Assembly: GCA_038237805.1 (NCBI GenBank)
Contig: JBBRYI010000011.1
Span: forward strand, 1 to 64,000
Source: JBBQFI01 sp038237805
GTDB lineage: Bacteria > Verrucomicrobiota > Verrucomicrobiia > Chthoniobacterales > UBA10450
Direction of reading: 5' to 3'
DNA: 64,000 nt
A program made the translations under genes and the position numbers. This document shows, one piece after another, positions 61,662 to 64,000 of the stretch; the stretch's first letter is position 1; every line of letters starts with the position of its first letter. Below the pieces are notes generated by a model, which saw only the letters and a program-made list of their open reading frames with translations, was not told where the DNA came from and made no database searches.

Positions 61662-63077
61662 TTAGGCCGCAGAGCTAGGTCGCATTTTCGGTTCGCGAGG
61701 AAAGCTGAGGGTCGCGACCGTTCCTCGCTCAAGCTCGCTTTCAATCTTGGCGTATCCACCGTGAAGATCGGTAATGGACTTGACCAAGGCCAGACCTAAA
61801 CCCGCTCCCTCCGAACTGCGCGCTGCCTCTACCCGGTAAAACCGATCGAAGATCCGCGAAATGTGCTCGGGAGCTATTCCGCAACCGGTGTCTTTGACGA
61901 CGATTTCCGAGTAGCGCGCATCGGCGAAAATCGAAATCGAAATCGTCCCCCCCGCCGGCGTGTAACGAAGCGCGTTCTCGACCAGATTACTGAGGGCGCG
62001 TCCAAATAACATCGGATCCGCAAAGACTTTGCCTTCGCCCGAACAACGAAGGACAACCTGTTGCTCCTCCGCGATCGTTTCGTAGAAGCTGGCGATCTTT
62101 TCAATCTCTGCGCGTGCGTCAAATGACTCGCATTGAATATGACCATCGGCAGCTTCGGCGCGCGCGAGAAACAAAAGGTTGTCGATAATCCCGGAGAGCT
62201 TTTCGCATTCTCCCACATTTGATTCGATCACCTCCCGATACTCTTCGGGCGTGCGCGGGCGCGTTAAAGCAACCTCTGCCTCGCCACGAATATTAGCCAC
62301 CGGCGTGCGTATCTCGTGCGCGATATCCGCCGAGAATTGCGACAGACGCGTAAATGAATTCTCCAGCCGACCGAGCATATCATCGAACGCAGCCGCCAGC
62401 GGTTGCAGCTCGCGTGGCCAGCCTGTTGGCGGGACGCGTTCGTCCAAATGCGCCGGACGCACGCGCTTGAACGAGCGCGTCATTTCTGCCAACGGGCGCA
62501 AGCCGCGTTTGGCCACAGTCGTCGCGATCATCGCCGCCAGGAAAATGCCAAACACCAGGACAACGGCGAGCATCGCACCAAATTCCAAACTGAATTGTTC
62601 GTCGGGCGAACGATCCTGGCCTACCTGAATCAAAAAGGGGCGACCGCTTGCTGTTTCGCTCGTCGCTATGAGAGAAAATAACTTCCCGCCCGCTCGATGA
62701 TCTTTCGGATCGCCGATTGCTTGGTCGGTTCGCGCTTGGGGAAAAAGGCGGGCAGGGAGCACCTCATTCATTCCCGGCGTTTCCGCGACGACGAGACCGG
62801 TTGAATCGAGAACGCGGACCAGGTAGGTGGCGCTTTTGCCGCTGTGTCCCACCTTCAATTCTTCGCGCAGCGCTTCAGCTCCACCGATTTTTCGCAGGTC
62901 TGCCCTTAGCGCAGAAATCTTGTCGGCCAGAAAGACGTTGTCCTCTTCGAAGGCGTGTCGGACGACAATCAAATACAAGAAGACAAGCCCGCAACAGAGC
63001 AGCAATGCCGCCGCCATGGTGAAGCGAAAAACTAGCTGCGAAGCTATCGAAGGCGGCTCAGTCGGCTTTGAGAACAT
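61662..63077 (-). CDS. Sensor histidine kinase (CusS-like)
   Basis: 471 residues. One membrane helix near 17-38, a periplasmic sensor of ~130 residues, a second helix near 168-188, then a HAMP-type linker and a HisKA domain with His-Glu in 'FSADIAHEIRTPVANIRGEAE'. The ATPase part has Asn-Leu-Val-Glu-Asn-Ala-Leu-Arg-Tyr (N box), 'VKDTGCGIAPEHISRIFDRF' (G1/F box) and Gly-Ala-Gly-Leu-Gly-Leu-Ala. The layout is of the heavy-metal/CusS kind. It overlaps the response regulator by 20 nt and forms a two-component pair. Confidence 0.93.
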   Translation of the reverse strand: MFSKPTEPPSIASQLVFRFTMAAALLLCCGLVFLYLIVVRHAFEEDNVFLADKISALRADLRKIGGAEALREELKVGHSGKSATYLVRVLDSTGLVVAETPGMNEVLPARLFPQARTDQAIGDPKDHRAGGKLFSLIATSETASGRPFLIQVGQDRSPDEQFSLEFGAMLAVVLVFGIFLAAMIATTVAKRGLRPLAEMTRSFKRVRPAHLDERVPPTGWPRELQPLAAAFDDMLGRLENSFTRLSQFSADIAHEIRTPVANIRGEAEVALTRPRTPEEYREVIESNVGECEKLSGIIDNLLFLARAEAADGHIQCESFDARAEIEKIASFYETIAEEQQVVLRCSGEGKVFADPMLFGRALSNLVENALRYTPAGGTISISIFADARYSEIVVKDTGCGIAPEHISRIFDRFYRVEAARSSEGAGLGLALVKSITDLHGGYAKIESELERGTVATLSFPREPKMRPSSAA

Positions 63078-63729
63078 AACCGACGCCGCGGATGGTGTGG
63101 ATCAGTTTCGCCTTAAATGGATCGTCCACCTTCGCGCGCAATCGCCGCACCATCACATCAACGACATTGGTTCCAGAATCGAAATTAATATCCCAAACTT
63201 GTTCCACGATTTCCGTGCGCGAGACAACCTCGCCGGCTGAGCGGGCCAAATGAGCGAGAAGAAGAAATTCTTTGGACGTGAGGTTAAGCGCATGACCGGC
63301 CCGAACTGCGCGATGGCGCCGTGTATCGATTTCCAGATCGTTAATGCGTAGGTGATCCGCCTGCCGCGTCGGTGCACGGCGCAGCAAGGAACGCACGCGC
63401 GCGATCAATTCCGCAAACGCGAATGGCTTCACCAAATAGTCGTCCGCTCCGAGCTCCAGTCCCTTCACTCGATCTGGAACACTATCGCGGGCGGTAAGAA
63501 AAAGGACAGGCGTATGCACTCCGCCGCCGCGCAAGTCGGAGACCACGGACCAGCCATCTTTCTTCGGCAGCATTACATCGACGATGAGTAGGTCCCAACG
63601 GCTTCCCAGCGCGAGCTCCAATCCGGCCTCGCCATCTCTTGCAATCTCGACAGCGTAACCGCCTTCACGAAGACCTTGCGCGAGAAAGGCTGCTGTCTTC
63701 TTTTCGTCTTCGATCAGTAAGATCCGCAT
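63058..63729 (-). CDS. OmpR-family response regulator (CusR-like)
   Basis: 223 residues. The receiver has Glu-Asp-Glu near the start, the phosphoacceptor Asp in Leu-Leu-Ile-Val-Asp-Val-Met-Leu-Pro (about 51), Thr in 'VLFLTARD' and Lys in 'DYLVKPFAF'. The C-terminal winged helix holds 'LTSKEFLLLAHLARSAGEVV' and 'NVVDVMVRRLRAKVDDPF'. It resembles CusR/CopR metal regulators, but no metal genes lie beside it. It is the first gene of the pair. Confidence 0.94.
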   Translation of the reverse strand: MRILLIEDEKKTAAFLAQGLREGGYAVEIARDGEAGLELALGSRWDLLIVDVMLPKKDGWSVVSDLRGGGVHTPVLFLTARDSVPDRVKGLELGADDYLVKPFAFAELIARVRSLLRRAPTRQADHLRINDLEIDTRRHRAVRAGHALNLTSKEFLLLAHLARSAGEVVSRTEIVEQVWDINFDSGTNVVDVMVRRLRAKVDDPFKAKLIHTIRGVGYVLKAD

Positions 63730-63835
63730 CTGCGCGATTATACCGATTGAGCGTGTTGACTCAAGGTTCTCGCGAGTTCTGCCACACGATATTTTTCAAA
63801 TCTTTTGGCGGCAACCCGTGAGCCATTGGTAATTT

Positions 63836-63908
63836 TATAGCGACGGTCTGTGACCGTCGCATATTTTCCTCCCTGCGATTTCGAGCGACGATCATTGACC
63901 GCAACGAC
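63836..63908. repeat. Dispersed repeat, family B (degenerate copy)
   Basis: Left arm TAGCGACGGTCTGTGACCGT and right arm GAGCGACGATCATTGACCGC resemble the 39715-39784 element. It lies between the divergent response regulator and the last gene of the window. Confidence 0.5.
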
Positions 63909-63940
63909 AAAAGCGCCGGCACAAACAATTCCGCTAATTT

Positions 63941-64000
63941 ATGAAACGCTTTCTTCCATTCCTGATCATTGGATGCGTTTTCGTCCTGGCAGTAGGCGTG
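63941..64000 (+). CDS. DsbA-like protein, 5' end only (partial)
   Basis: The first 20 codons of a gene leaving the window. Its start, Met-Lys-Arg-Phe-Leu-Pro-Phe-Leu-Ile-Ile, nearly repeats the N-terminus of the 7242 DsbA-like protein (Met-Lys-Arg-Tyr-Leu-Pro-Phe-Val-Ile), and both go into a membrane anchor. A paralogous thioredoxin-fold protein is likely but only the anchor is seen. Confidence 0.5.
   Translation, partial: MKRFLPFLIIGCVFVLAVGV

Noticed and set aside
1..64000. CRISPR arrays, rRNA genes, integrases, transposases
   Set aside because: No direct repeats with regular spacers, no rRNA-like blocks and no recombinase motifs were seen. Repeats are scattered palindromes only.

Overview
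The window looks like chromosomal DNA from a Gram-negative bacterium of the Verrucomicrobiota / PVC type. GC content is in the mid-50s by eye. The phylum is an inference, not a proof. It rests on a Bacteroidetes/Verrucomicrobia-style succinate dehydrogenase (sdhCAB, five-haem-type cytochrome b fold), an LpxA outer-membrane lipid gene, a long SecA with a C-terminal zinc tail, very large secreted proteins with dockerin-like C-termini, and many dispersed palindromic repeats of the kind common in soil Verrucomicrobia and Acidobacteria. There is no rRNA, no CRISPR array, no integrase or transposase, and one tRNA (Ser-GCT).

Layout. 1-1463: the 5' part of a secreted beta-propeller gene that leaves the window. 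1650-3063: nrdR, a translationally coupled unknown gene and a HIT protein. 3148-8341: an L,D-transpeptidase lipoprotein, a small lipoprotein, a 1025-residue secreted BNR/FnIII/dockerin-like protein, and a DsbA-VKOR disulfide pair. 8444-17562: tRNA-Ser, moeA, a MarR-TolC efflux unit, pgeF, lpxA-radC, a polyprenyl synthase, a lipoate ligase, pyrF and ispE. 17566-20992: sdhCAB, with an in-frame amber codon in sdhA. 21169-38856: a glycan island with sulfotransferases, GT2/GT4 glycosyltransferases, six methyltransferase domains, a YfhO-like membrane protein and a 3-acetamido-sugar module. Its minus-strand part is an operon with mostly 4-nt overlaps. 39140-46947: pyrE, ridA, secA, mpg, mnmA, cutA and a secreted amidohydrolase. 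47197-57317: rplA-rplJ-rplL-rpoB-rpoC followed by a strong terminator. 57417-64000: a cobalamin adenosyltransferase, a second giant secreted BNR/dockerin-like protein, a CusRS-like two-component system, and the start of a second DsbA-like gene.

How it fits together. The ends are housekeeping and envelope functions. The centre builds a decorated (methylated, sulfated, amino-sugar) surface polysaccharide. The two giant secreted proteins share a C-terminal module, which suggests a common sorting or attachment route.

The most unusual signal is the 9-mer TCGTTAGGC. It occurs at least 21 times on both strands, where about 0.5 is expected by chance. It lies inside and between genes, supplies four stop codons, and is nearly absent from the glycan island. 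It behaves like a genome-wide signature word similar to a DNA uptake sequence.
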